DNA of 37,264 bases, from positions 1 through 37,264 of the forward strand of contig CDRNVI010000096.1 in assembly GCA_977017575.1 (NCBI GenBank), written 5' to 3'. The notes below the pieces were generated by a model. It searched no databases and was not told the DNA's origin. It saw nothing but the letters and a program-made list of their open reading frames with translations. The DNA comes from Paramoeba atlantica. Lineage: Eukaryota > Discosea. Both the position numbers and the translations under genes were made by a program. Positions within the stretch are counted from its first letter, which is position 1, and each line of letters opens with the position of its first letter. This document shows, in pieces, positions 1-8,156 of this stretch.

Positions 1-532
1 TTATAAAAAAAATATAAATAGTAATTGTATGTGTGCAAAGTTAAATCTCATAATGGGAACGAATATAACGACAAAGCTGATGTTCTTGGCTCTTTCGGCG
101 TCACGAAGGCCGTTAAAATCACAAGAGGCAAAGAGGTTGAAGACGACAAAAGCTCCTTCTTCTTCTTCTTCTTGACCCAATATCCTCGCCAGAAGCGACA
201 CTCATATTGCGCCCAAGAAGGAATGTTGACACTATTTCATCCAAACGCAAGAATAACACTACTGCAAGTGGGGCTCTATCCAAAAAGGGTAGCTCACTGT
301 CTAGGTGAGAGCCTGGAGTGAAACCGTCTGAAAAAAACGAATGCTATGATCCTGAGTAGTAGCCTGGATGTCGGTAAAGAAAAAAGTTGCAAGGGAAATA
401 GGGAGTCTGATAATGATCGTGGAAACAAAGGGAAAGAAGTCTCCCAAGAGAAAGAAGGCTTCACGAAAATTAGAACAGTAGTATCTTTAATCGGTTTTTA
501 ACCGATCTATTAGGATAGGATAGGATAGGAGG
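1..532 (+). mobile_element. LINE fragment, copy 0 (cut by window edge, error-rich)
   Basis: This is the 3' part of the same LINE found seven more times to the right: the end of the RNase H domain, the basic tail, the 3' hairpin and the TAGGA tail. The right target-site duplication lies at 533-545. Small indels scatter the reading frame here. Because the seven other copies share an open frame, I attribute this to the poor contig end. Confidence 0.8.
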
Positions 533-1175
533 ATTGTAATAGTGTGGTGGAAAAAAACGTCGGTTTCACACGAAACTCGCATCCACCGTGCGACCCCATT
601 CCGTGGAGGAACGATCTTTGTTTTCTTCGATCGCACTTGATTCCGTTAGATGCACAGAGCGTGATTTCACGTGAATCGAACAATTCCGCGAGATGTTTTA
701 CTTGGGGCAAAGCAGGGCAGCACATGAACAATGAAAACAGGACGCGCAATGGCGCGGAATACACACCTTCCACGTGACACCTTTCCGAAACGCGTTCTGC
801 ACAATCCAGGTATAAAACAACGAATTTCTTCGCCCGGCCGTTGCAAAGACCCACCCCTTACCGATAGATTTCGTAGCTCTGCTCTAAACGTGAACGCATC
901 GTGCTCAACCTCTCTTCCGACTATGTCATCGCAAAATTGTATGTGTCACTTCTGGGCCGTTCGCATGGGCATGTGTTGGGCACACTTCAAGACCCACCCA
1001 TTTCATTCATCAATGCGACCTTACGGTTGTGAATGTCGCCTTGCTTGGGGGGGGGGGGGGCTGTAAGGATCGTTAAGCGAGCGAAATCGGGGAGTTTCCA
1101 TTATGACATGAATTAGCAAGGTAAAGTGCACACCGCTATGGACACACAAAATTCGAGACACACCACGACGTTGAA

Positions 1176-1258
1176 GCGTCCATACCCAAGTGGTTAAGGG
1201 GCCTTGACTTGAAATCAGGTGTGTTCTCACGCGGCAGGTTCGAACCCTGCTGGGCGCG
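1176..1258 (+). tRNA. tRNA-Ser(UGA), unit 1, two extra bases
   Basis: This is the same gene as the 81-nt copies to the right but 83 nt long. One extra T lies in the 5' side of the anticodon stem and one extra G between the variable arm and the T stem. Both sit in the error-rich contig end, so they are probably sequencing errors; if real, the copy would be non-functional. A T5 run follows immediately. Confidence 0.75.
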
Positions 1259-2053
1259 TTTTTGCGATTCTCTTCGTTCACAATCGTGTGGCCGCTTTTG
1301 GGCGCGCGCGAGAGACGCAACGTGAATCGCAGAAGCAATGGTACATTTTAGGGTATTTTCTTTGCTGAAATGAAGTCTTTTTGGCCTGTGTAGCAGATGA
1401 CGTTTGGCGGCAGAGACGGTGAATGGGTAGATGGCCGTGCGCGTGTCAAATGTAAAAGCCCGAAAAGTGTACCGCTTTTTAGCGCATCATATCTTAAAAT
1501 TCAAAATGACGTCAGATTTACCTCTTTCCGCCTGCACGGTGAAGGGGGGTTTTCAGATATCTCTGGACGCGACGTTTGCATGACTTCCGTGCATGGCGTG
1601 CGTCGATTGCGAAACGCCGAACCAGCAAGCTACACCTCCTGAGTGGTCGTGCTTCGCGCGATATTTTCTGTAGAGATAGAGTTTTTCCGTTAGTCAGTAT
1701 GATTGCGAAACAAAACGTGGGTTTCGCCAGTCCACTTTTTGTCCGTTCTTCCCTGAATCAAATCTTAAACAATTTTAACCCTTTCTAATTGATGAGCGTT
1801 CTGATCGCTCGTGCTTTGCTCTGATATTTGCTTTGGGCACTCTTTTCACATGATTTCACTGATACTATAAGACTTCCCCTCTTCTAACGCAAGAATTTGT
1901 TGTCATCGGACATTCTTTTAGTCAAATCAATGCTTGATTGCACAAGCTTCCTGCATCTCAAGGGGGGGGGTTGTATTTCTCTACACCTCTTTCACTTTTC
2001 ACCTGCTCTTCCAAGCAACAGGGTCACAGGGCGCGCGCGTATTGTAATAGTGT

Positions 2054-3550
2054 CTTGTTGACTCTTACCGCTATCTGGGAAACATTCAGGATTCAGGCGT
2101 TTCTTCGCCAGTAAAAGACCGCTTAAGGCTCACCTGGGCCGCATTTCGGAAGCTCAAGGGCATTTGGGACTCGCCACTGAGTGCATCAACAAAACTGCGT
2201 TTGTTTGATTGCCTCGTTTACCCAATCATGACCTTTGGTGCCGCTTCGCTTTCCATATCCAACAAAATGCTTCGGCAAACAGAAGTTGAGCTCAATATGA
2301 TGCGAAGATTTTGCTGTAATTGTGCTAAATTGGACGAGTTTGGACACTGCTACCCTATCGAGTCACTTTATTGCGGCACTCCTCGTTTCTCCACCGTACA
2401 TCGCGTTAGTCGGGCTAAAATTGTTGGTCACATTCTAAGGCACTCATTCATGTTTCGAGATCTTATCCAGTGGAAATGCAGCGATAGGAAACGAAATCTC
2501 TCACCAAGCGAAGCTTGCTTTCACGATCTGGACATTACCGAAGAACAAGCCCTCGTATACGCTCAGGATCGAGATCACTGGAAAAAGTTATGTGAAGATT
2601 TAAAGGTAGCACTCGAACCGCTTCCGGATTACGAAAGACTCTCTTCTCCTAGATGGAAAAGTAAACATGCCCACGCCTTGAAGCAAGATACGCCTTACGA
2701 TTTGCAATTTGTCGAAGAAAGTTCTGATCCTTTTCCATTAAAAGATGATGAGGTTCACTTCTATATTGATGGTTCAGTCCGTGCCTTGCGGGTGACAAAC
2801 GAGATCAGAGCAGGTGCTGGAATTGTTGTGCTTCAACGATGGACAACCGATAAATGTTTTTCCTTAACATTAGATGTTGATAGTGCCGAGCAAGCTGAGG
2901 CTGAATCTTTTCGAGAGGCGCTTAAAAGAATACCGGACGGAGCAAAAGATATCGTAGTACACACAGATTCGTTCTATGTGTGGAACTTCTTTCATCACGT
3001 TCGCATCCGGAGACGGGTAATAGGGTATGACCGCGTCGTCAACAGAAACATTCTACAAGATATAGATCATCAGGTGCGGAAACTAAAATCTCAGAATGTT
3101 AATTTGTATGTGTGCAAAGTTAAATCTCATAATGGGAACGAATATAACGACAAAGCTGATGTCTTGGCTCTTTCGGCGTCACGAAGGCCGTTAAAATCAC
3201 AAGAGGCAAAGAGGTTGAAGACGACAAAAGCTCCTTCTTCTTCTTCTTCTGACCCAATATCCTCGCCAGAAGCGACACTCATATTGCGCCCAAGAAGGAA
3301 TGTTGACACTATTTCATCCAAACGCAAGAATAACACTACTGCAAGTGGGGCTCTATCCAAAAAGGGTAGCTCACTGTCTGGAGAGCCTGGAGTGAAACCG
3401 TCTGAAAAAACGAATGCTATGATCCTGAGTAGGCCTGATGTCGGTAAAGAAAAAAGTTGCAAGGGAAATAGGGAGTCTGATAAGATCGTGGAAACAAAGG
3501 GAAAGAAGTCTCCCAAGAGAAAGAAGGCTTCACGAAAATTAGAACAGTAG
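2054..3550 (+). CDS. LINE ORF2-type polyprotein fragment: RT C-terminus, RNase H, basic tail
   Basis: The frame is open for 498 codons from the 5' junction to TAG at 3548-3550; upstream it meets a stop in the target-site duplication. It has no start of its own. The first in-frame ATG is at 2228, and a TTG at 2201 is not a credible start. Numbering from the codon at 2054, residues 5-9 (YRYLG) and about 48-63 (LRLFDCLVYPIMTFGA) match the region after the catalytic core of LINE reverse transcriptases; SRAKIVGHILRH (119-130) resembles the GHVLR block of RTE/R4-like elements. An RNase HI domain spans about 235-375 with D239 (YIDGS), E282, D305 (HTDS), H359 (KSHNG) and D369 (NDKADVLA), the full catalytic set. 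From about 378 to the end runs a low-complexity tail with a five-serine run and KGKKSPKRKKASRK, which could be nuclear-targeting or nucleic-acid-binding. The catalytic RT core and endonuclease are absent, so the fragment cannot retrotranspose by itself. Confidence 0.85.
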   Translation, partial: LVDSYRYLGNIQDSGVSSPVKDRLRLTWAAFRKLKGIWDSPLSASTKLRLFDCLVYPIMTFGAASLSISNKMLRQTEVELNMMRRFCCNCAKLDEFGHCYPIESLYCGTPRFSTVHRVSRAKIVGHILRHSFMFRDLIQWKCSDRKRNLSPSEACFHDLDITEEQALVYAQDRDHWKKLCEDLKVALEPLPDYERLSSPRWKSKHAHALKQDTPYDLQFVEESSDPFPLKDDEVHFYIDGSVRALRVTNEIRAGAGIVVLQRWTTDKCFSLTLDVDSAEQAEAESFREALKRIPDGAKDIVVHTDSFYVWNFFHHVRIRRRVIGYDRVVNRNILQDIDHQVRKLKSQNVNLYVCKVKSHNGNEYNDKADVLALSASRRPLKSQEAKRLKTTKAPSSSSSDPISSPEATLILRPRRNVDTISSKRKNNTTASGALSKKGSSLSGEPGVKPSEKTNAMILSRPDVGKEKSCKGNRESDKIVETKGKKSPKRKKASRKLEQ

Positions 3551-3558
3551 TATCTTTA

Positions 3559-3575
3559 ATCGGTTTTTAACCGAT
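3559..3575 (+). promoter_or_regulatory. Perfect hairpin in the LINE 3' UTR
   Basis: A 7-bp stem ATCGGTT/AACCGAT with a TTT loop lies 9 nt after the LINE stop codon and just before the TAGGA tail. Stringent-type LINEs are known to use a 3' stem-loop for recognition of their RNA by the encoded reverse transcriptase; assigning that role here is inference. It recurs in every LINE copy (for example 6610-6626). Confidence 0.6.
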
Positions 3576-3730
3576 CTATTAGGATAGGATAGGATAGGAG
3601 GATTGTAATAGTGTGGTGGAAAAACGTCGGTTTCACACGAAACTCGCATCCACCGTGCGACCCCATTCCGTGGAGAACGATCTTTGTTTTCTTCGATCGC
3701 ACTGATTCCGTTAGATGCACAGAGCGTGAT

Positions 3731-3740
3731 TTCACGTGAA
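3731..3740. promoter_or_regulatory. Palindromic E-box TTCACGTGAA
   Basis: This perfect 10-bp palindrome is centred on CACGTG, the core bound by bHLH-ZIP factors of the USF/Myc type. A second CACGTG lies at 3832-3837, and a TATA box follows at 3871. Both sites are preserved in every unit, but homogenisation of the array would do that without selection, so function is unproven. Confidence 0.4.
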
Positions 3741-3870
3741 TCGAACAATTCCGCGAGATGTTTTACTTGGGGCAAAGCAGGGCAGCACATGAACAATGAA
3801 AACAGGACGCGCAATGGCGCGGAACACCTTCCACGTGACACCTTCCGAAACGCGTTCTGCACAATCCAGG

Positions 3871-3877
3871 TATAAAA
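3871..3877 (+). promoter_or_regulatory. TATA-like box TATAAAA
   Basis: The box sits in a GC-moderate context 35-140 bp downstream of two CACGTG sites and about 357 bp upstream of the tRNA. If used, a transcript would start near 3900 and run toward the tRNA. There is no T-run of four or more for at least 150 bp downstream, so a short Pol III transcript is unlikely. No product is recognised downstream. Confidence 0.35.
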
Positions 3878-4103
3878 CAACGAATTTCTTCGCCCGGCCG
3901 TTGCAAAGACCCACCCCTTACCGATAGATTTCGTAGCTCTGCTCTAAACGTGAACGCATCGTGCTCAACCTCTCTTCCCGACTATGTCATCGCAAAAATT
4001 GTATGTGTCACTTCTGGGCCGTTCGCATGGGCATGTGTTGGGCACACTCAAACCCCCATTTCATTCATCAATGCGACCTACGGTTGTGAATGTCGCCTTG
4101 CTT

Positions 4104-4116
4104 GGGGGGGGGGGGG
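4104..4116 (+). repeat. Length-variable G homopolymer upstream of the tRNA
   Basis: This copy has 13 G's. Lengths elsewhere: 14 (1047, error-prone end), 14 (7155), 12 (10207), 15 (13257), 15 (16310), 13 (17802), 12 (20853), 14 (22342), 15 (25394), then 15 in each unit from 26886. The tract alone accounts for the 1-3 bp differences in unit period. It is a potential G-quadruplex and a slippage site, and also a place where sequencing is unreliable. Confidence 0.9.
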
Positions 4117-4227
4117 CTGTAAGGATCGTTAAGCGAGCGAAATCGGGGAGTTTCCATTATGACATGAATTAGCAAGGTAAAGTGCACCGCTATGGACACA
4201 CAAAATTCGAGACACACCACGACGGAA

Positions 4228-4308
4228 GCGTCCATACCCAAGTGGTTAAGGGGCCTGACTTGAAATCAGGTGTGTTCTCACGCGCAGGTTCGAACCCTGC
4301 TGGGCGCG
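4228..4308 (+). tRNA. tRNA-Ser(UGA), unit 2, canonical reference copy
   Basis: The 81-nt gene has no intron and no encoded CCA. Acceptor stem GCGTCCA/TGGGCGC pairs over 7 bp with one T-G wobble; the discriminator is G, as in eukaryotic tRNA-Ser. The D stem is CCC/GGG around the AAGTGGTTAA loop. The anticodon stem CCTGA/TCAGG encloses CTTGAAA, giving anticodon TGA, which reads UCA serine codons. The 13-nt variable arm can form GTG-TTCT-CAC, the class II feature recognised by seryl-tRNA synthetase. The T stem GCAGG/CCTGC encloses TTCGAAC. The B box GGTTCGAACCC is perfect. The A box (TACCCAAGTGG) departs from consensus where the usual G10-C25 pair is C10-G25. From the variable arm onward the gene closely resembles vertebrate tRNA-Ser(UGA). 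Confidence 0.97.
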
Positions 4309-4313
4309 TTTTT
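4309..4313 (+). terminator. Pol III T5 terminator after the tRNA
   Basis: Five T's begin directly after the discriminator base, with no spacer. The same run follows all 17 tRNA copies. This is the standard RNA polymerase III stop signal and leaves almost no 3' trailer. Confidence 0.9.
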
Positions 4314-4381
4314 GCGATTCTCTTCGTTCACAATCGTGTGGCCGCTTTTGGGCGCGCGCGAGAGACGCAACGTGAATCGCA
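4313..4381 (+). other. Possible nested stem-loop just downstream of the tRNA
   Basis: TGCGATTC (4313-4320) is the exact reverse complement of GAATCGCA (4374-4381), and between them lies CACA-ATCG-TGTG (4329-4340), a small perfect hairpin. It begins at the last T of the terminator, so it would be transcribed only on read-through. It could be chance; it recurs in all units because the array is homogeneous. Confidence 0.3.
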
Positions 4382-5091
4382 GAAGCAATGGTACATTTTA
4401 GGGTATTTTCTTTGCTGAAATGAAGTCTTTTTGGCCTGTGTAGCAGATGACGTTTTGGCGGCAGAGACGGTGAATGGGTAGATGGCCGTGCGCGTGTCAA
4501 ATGTAAAAGCCCGAAAAGTGTACCGCTTTTTAGCGCATCATATCTTAAAATTCAAAATGACGTCAGATTTACCTCTTTCCGCCTGCACGGTGAAGGGGGG
4601 TTTTCAGATATCTCTGGACGCGACGTTTGCATGACTTCCGTGCATGGCGTGCGTCGATTGCGAAACGCCGAACCAGCAAGCTACACCTCCTGAGTGGTCG
4701 TGCTTCGCGCGATATTTTCTGTAGAGATAGAGTTTTTCCGTTAGTCAGTATGATTGCGAAACAAAACGTGGGTTTCGCCAGTCCACTTTTTGTCCGTTCT
4801 TCCCTGAATCAAATCTTAAACAATTTTAACCCTTTCTAATTGATGAGCGTTCTGATCGCTCGTGCTTTGCTCTGATATTTGCTTTGGGCACTCTTTTCAC
4901 ATGATTTCACTGATACTATAAGACTTCCCCTCTTCTAACGCAAGAATTTGTTGTCATCGGACATTCTTTTAGTCAAATCAATGCTTGATTGCACAAGCTT
5001 CCTGCATCTCAAGGGGGGGGGTTGTATTTCTCTACACCTCTTTCACTTTTCACCTGCTCTTCCAAGCAACAGGGTCACAGGGCGCGCGCGT
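4314..5091. other. Spacer between tRNA terminator and LINE site (representative)
   Basis: About 780 bp without a gene I can recognise; short open frames on both strands look random and have no conserved domain. Contents: the stem-loop after the tRNA, a TGACGTCA palindrome at 4558-4565, a GAGCG/CGCTC hairpin at 4845-4861, a 9-G tract at about 5013-5021, and a GC-alternating stretch immediately before the LINE target site. Confidence 0.7.
4558..4565. promoter_or_regulatory. CRE-like palindrome TGACGTCA
   Basis: This is the perfect full-site consensus bound by ATF/CREB-type bZIP factors, located 250 bp downstream of the tRNA. It is present once per unit. No downstream gene is recognisable, so regulatory use is speculative. 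Confidence 0.35.
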
Positions 5092-5104
5092 ATTGTAATA
5101 GTGT

Positions 5105-6601
5105 CTTGTTGACTCTTACCGCTATCTGGGAAACATTCAGGATTCAGGCGTTTCTTCGCCAGTAAAAGACCGCTTAAGGCTCACCTGGGCCGCATTTCGG
5201 AAGCTCAAGGGCATTTGGGACTCGCCACTGAGTGCATCAACAAAACTGCGTTTGTTTGATTGCCTCGTTTACCCAATCATGACCTTTGGTGCCGCTTCGC
5301 TTTCCATATCCAACAAAATGCTTCGGCAAACAGAAGTTGAGCTCAATATGATGCGAAGATTTTGCTGTAATTGTGCTAAATTGGACGAGTTTGGACACTG
5401 CTACCCTATCGAGTCACTTTATTGCGGCACTCCTCGTTTCTCCACCGTACATCGCGTTAGTCGGGCTAAAATTGTTGGTCACATTCTAAGGCACTCATTC
5501 ATGTTTCGAGATCTTATCCAGTGGAAATGCAGCGATAGGAAACGAAATCTCTCACCAAGCGAAGCTTGCTTTCACGATCTGGACATTACCGAAGAACAAG
5601 CCCTCGTATACGCTCAGGATCGAGATCACTGGAAAAAGTTATGTGAAGATTTAAAGGTAGCACTCGAACCGCTTCCGGATTACGAAAGACTCTCTTCTCC
5701 TAGATGGAAAAGTAAACATGCCCACGCCTTGAAGCAAGATACGCCTTACGATTTGCAATTTGTCGAAGAAAGTTCTGATCCTTTTCCATTAAAAGATGAT
5801 GAGGTTCACTTCTATATTGATGGTTCAGTCCGTGCCTTGCGGGTGACAAACGAGATCAGAGCAGGTGCTGGAATTGTTGTGCTTCAACGATGGACAACCG
5901 ATAAATGTTTTTCCTTAACATTAGATGTTGATAGTGCCGAGCAAGCTGAGGCTGAATCTTTTCGAGAGGCGCTTAAAAGAATACCGGACGGAGCAAAAGA
6001 TATCGTAGTACACACAGATTCGTTCTATGTGTGGAACTTCTTTCATCACGTTCGCATCCGGAGACGGGTAATAGGGTATGACCGCGTCGTCAACAGAAAC
6101 ATTCTACAAGATATAGATCATCAGGTGCGGAAACTAAAATCTCAGAATGTTAATTTGTATGTGTGCAAAGTTAAATCTCATAATGGGAACGAATATAACG
6201 ACAAAGCTGATGTCTTGGCTCTTTCGGCGTCACGAAGGCCGTTAAAATCACAAGAGGCAAAGAGGTTGAAGACGACAAAAGCTCCTTCTTCTTCTTCTTC
6301 TGACCCAATATCCTCGCCAGAAGCGACACTCATATTGCGCCCAAGAAGGAATGTTGACACTATTTCATCCAAACGCAAGAATAACACTACTGCAAGTGGG
6401 GCTCTATCCAAAAAGGGTAGCTCACTGTCTGGAGAGCCTGGAGTGAAACCGTCTGAAAAAACGAATGCTATGATCCTGAGTAGGCCTGATGTCGGTAAAG
6501 AAAAAAGTTGCAAGGGAAATAGGGAGTCTGATAAGATCGTGGAAACAAAGGGAAAGAAGTCTCCCAAGAGAAAGAAGGCTTCACGAAAATTAGAACAGTA
6601 G
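5105..6601 (+). CDS. LINE RT C-terminus/RNase H fragment, copy B
   Basis: The encoded protein from 5252 onward is identical to copy A, with RNase H catalytic residues and basic tail intact. There is no start codon of its own; the frame is open from the 5' junction. Confidence 0.83.
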   Translation, partial: LVDSYRYLGNIQDSGVSSPVKDRLRLTWAAFRKLKGIWDSPLSASTKLRLFDCLVYPIMTFGAASLSISNKMLRQTEVELNMMRRFCCNCAKLDEFGHCYPIESLYCGTPRFSTVHRVSRAKIVGHILRHSFMFRDLIQWKCSDRKRNLSPSEACFHDLDITEEQALVYAQDRDHWKKLCEDLKVALEPLPDYERLSSPRWKSKHAHALKQDTPYDLQFVEESSDPFPLKDDEVHFYIDGSVRALRVTNEIRAGAGIVVLQRWTTDKCFSLTLDVDSAEQAEAESFREALKRIPDGAKDIVVHTDSFYVWNFFHHVRIRRRVIGYDRVVNRNILQDIDHQVRKLKSQNVNLYVCKVKSHNGNEYNDKADVLALSASRRPLKSQEAKRLKTTKAPSSSSSDPISSPEATLILRPRRNVDTISSKRKNNTTASGALSKKGSSLSGEPGVKPSEKTNAMILSRPDVGKEKSCKGNRESDKIVETKGKKSPKRKKASRKLEQ

Positions 6602-6652
6602 TATCTTTAATCGGTTTTTAACCGATCTATTAGGATAGGATAGGATAGGAGG
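5105..6652 (+). mobile_element. LINE fragment, copy B
   Basis: Junctions are the same as in copy A, with target-site duplications at 5092-5104 and 6653-6665. No difference from copy A was noticed. Confidence 0.95.
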
Positions 6653-7279
6653 ATTGTAATAGTGTGGTGGAAAAACGTCGGTTTCACACGAAACTCGCAT
6701 CCACCGTGCGACCCCATTCCGTGGAGAACGATCTTTGTTTTCTTCGATCGCACTGATTCCGTTAGATGCACAGAGCGTGATTTCACGTGAATCGAACAAT
6801 TCCGCGAGATGTTTTACTTGGGGCAAAGCAGGGCAGCACATGAACAATGAAAACAGGACGCGCAATGGCGCGGAACACCTTCCACGTGACACCTTCCGAA
6901 ACGCGTTCTGCACAATCCAGGTATAAAACAACGAATTTCTTCGCCCGGCCGTTGCAAAGACCCACCCCTTACCGATAGATTTCGTAGCTCTGCTCTAAAC
7001 GTGAACGCATCGTGCTCAACCTCTCTTCCCGACTATGTCATCGCAAAAATTGTATGTGTCACTTCTGGGCCGTTCGCATGGGCATGTGTTGGGCACACTC
7101 AAACCCCCATTTCATTCATCAATGCGACCTACGGTTGTGAATGTCGCCTTGCTTGGGGGGGGGGGGGGCTGTAAGGATCGTTAAGCGAGCGAAATCGGGG
7201 AGTTTCCATTATGACATGAATTAGCAAGGTAAAGTGCACCGCTATGGACACACAAAATTCGAGACACACCACGACGGAA

Positions 7280-7360
7280 GCGTCCATACCCAAGTGGTTA
7301 AGGGGCCTGACTTGAAATCAGGTGTGTTCTCACGCGCAGGTTCGAACCCTGCTGGGCGCG
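7280..7360 (+). tRNA. tRNA-Ser(UGA), unit 3, canonical
   Basis: Identical to the unit 2 gene, including an intact variable arm, T stem and T5 terminator. A 14-G tract lies upstream. Confidence 0.96.
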
Positions 7361-8156
7361 TTTTTGCGATTCTCTTCGTTCACAATCGTGTGGCCGCTTT
7401 TGGGCGCGCGCGAGAGACGCAACGTGAATCGCAGAAGCAATGGTACATTTTAGGGTATTTTCTTTGCTGAAATGAAGTCTTTTTGGCCTGTGTAGCAGAT
7501 GACGTTTTGGCGGCAGAGACGGTGAATGGGTAGATGGCCGTGCGCGTGTCAAATGTAAAAGCCCGAAAAGTGTACCGCTTTTTAGCGCATCATATCTTAA
7601 AATTCAAAATGACGTCAGATTTACCTCTTTCCGCCTGCACGGTGAAGGGGGGTTTTCAGATATCTCTGGACGCGACGTTTGCATGACTTCCGTGCATGGC
7701 GTGCGTCGATTGCGAAACGCCGAACCAGCAAGCTACACCTCCTGAGTGGTCGTGCTTCGCGCGATATTTTCTGTAGAGATAGAGTTTTTCCGTTAGTCAG
7801 TATGATTGCGAAACAAAACGTGGGTTTCGCCAGTCCACTTTTTGTCCGTTCTTCCCTGAATCAAATCTTAAACAATTTTAACCCTTTCTAATTGATGAGC
7901 GTTCTGATCGCTCGTGCTTTGCTCTGATATTTGCTTTGGGCACTCTTTTCACATGATTTCACTGATACTATAAGACTTCCCCTCTTCTAACGCAAGAATT
8001 TGTTGTCATCGGACATTCTTTTAGTCAAATCAATGCTTGATTGCACAAGCTTCCTGCATCTCAAGGGGGGGGGTTGTATTTCTCTACACCTCTTTCACTT
8101 TTCACCTGCTCTTCCAAGCAACAGGGTCACAGGGCGCGCGCGTATTGTAATAGTGT

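Larger units (their letters stand above)
1..1400. other. Low-accuracy left end of the assembly
   Basis: Against the other copies this stretch carries about 20 small indels, mostly extra bases that repeat a neighbour (for example an extra T near 89, extra A's near 550, an extra G near 608, an extra T near 1204, an extra G near 1233). From about 1400 onward the sequence matches the other units. The first about 25 bases are AT-rich and only loosely match the LINE sequence expected there. The pattern is typical of an unpolished long-read contig end, not of biological divergence. Features in this stretch should be read from their clean copies further right. Confidence 0.8.
2054..3601 (+). mobile_element. 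5'-truncated LINE with C-terminal RNase H, copy A
   Basis: The fragment is bounded by the direct repeat ATTGTAATAGTGT at 2041-2053 and 3602-3614, a 13-bp target-site duplication that is present once in LINE-free units (for example 17300-17312). It starts abruptly inside the reverse transcriptase C-terminal region, as expected when target-primed reverse transcription stops early. It ends with a 17-nt perfect hairpin (3559-3575, ATCGGTT-TTT-AACCGAT) and a tail of four TAGGA repeats plus GG (3580-3601). There are no terminal repeats and no poly(A). The orientation is the same as the tRNA genes. The insertion point is 783 bp downstream of the tRNA 3' end, so there is no sign of tRNA-directed targeting. 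Confidence 0.95.
3615..4227. other. Spacer between LINE site and next tRNA (representative)
   Basis: No reading frame or RNA gene is convincing here. It holds two CACGTG sites, a TATAAAA box and the long G tract, listed separately. The last about 110 bp before the tRNA (4117-4227) are unremarkable; I see no clear upstream Pol III element there. The same content lies upstream of every tRNA gene. Confidence 0.7.

Noticed and set aside
1176-2053. LINE targeting of tRNA genes, as in amoebal TRE elements
   Set aside because: The insertion lies 783 bp downstream of the tRNA and is a single event, so there is no pattern from which to infer site preference.
3127-3516. 129-codon frame antisense to the LINE tail
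   Set aside because: It is the mirror of a lysine/serine-rich low-complexity segment on the coding strand and has no independent support.
3731-3755. Reverse-strand B-box-like GTTCGATTC hinting at a second tRNA
   Set aside because: The flanking bases do not form a T stem, and no acceptor or anticodon stem can be found around it.
4840-4913. Possible box C/D snoRNA (TTGATGA at 4840-4846, CTGA at 4910-4913, 74 nt apart)
   Set aside because: The C-like box lacks the usual leading purine, there is no terminal stem around the boxes, and the would-be guide sequence matches no rRNA segment I recognise.
1139-7279. Array units on either side of the LINE taken as long terminal repeats
   Set aside because: The direct repeats continue as a tandem array, contain a tRNA gene inside, lack TG...CA ends, and the element has LINE features (5' truncation, simple-repeat tail, variable-length-type duplication).
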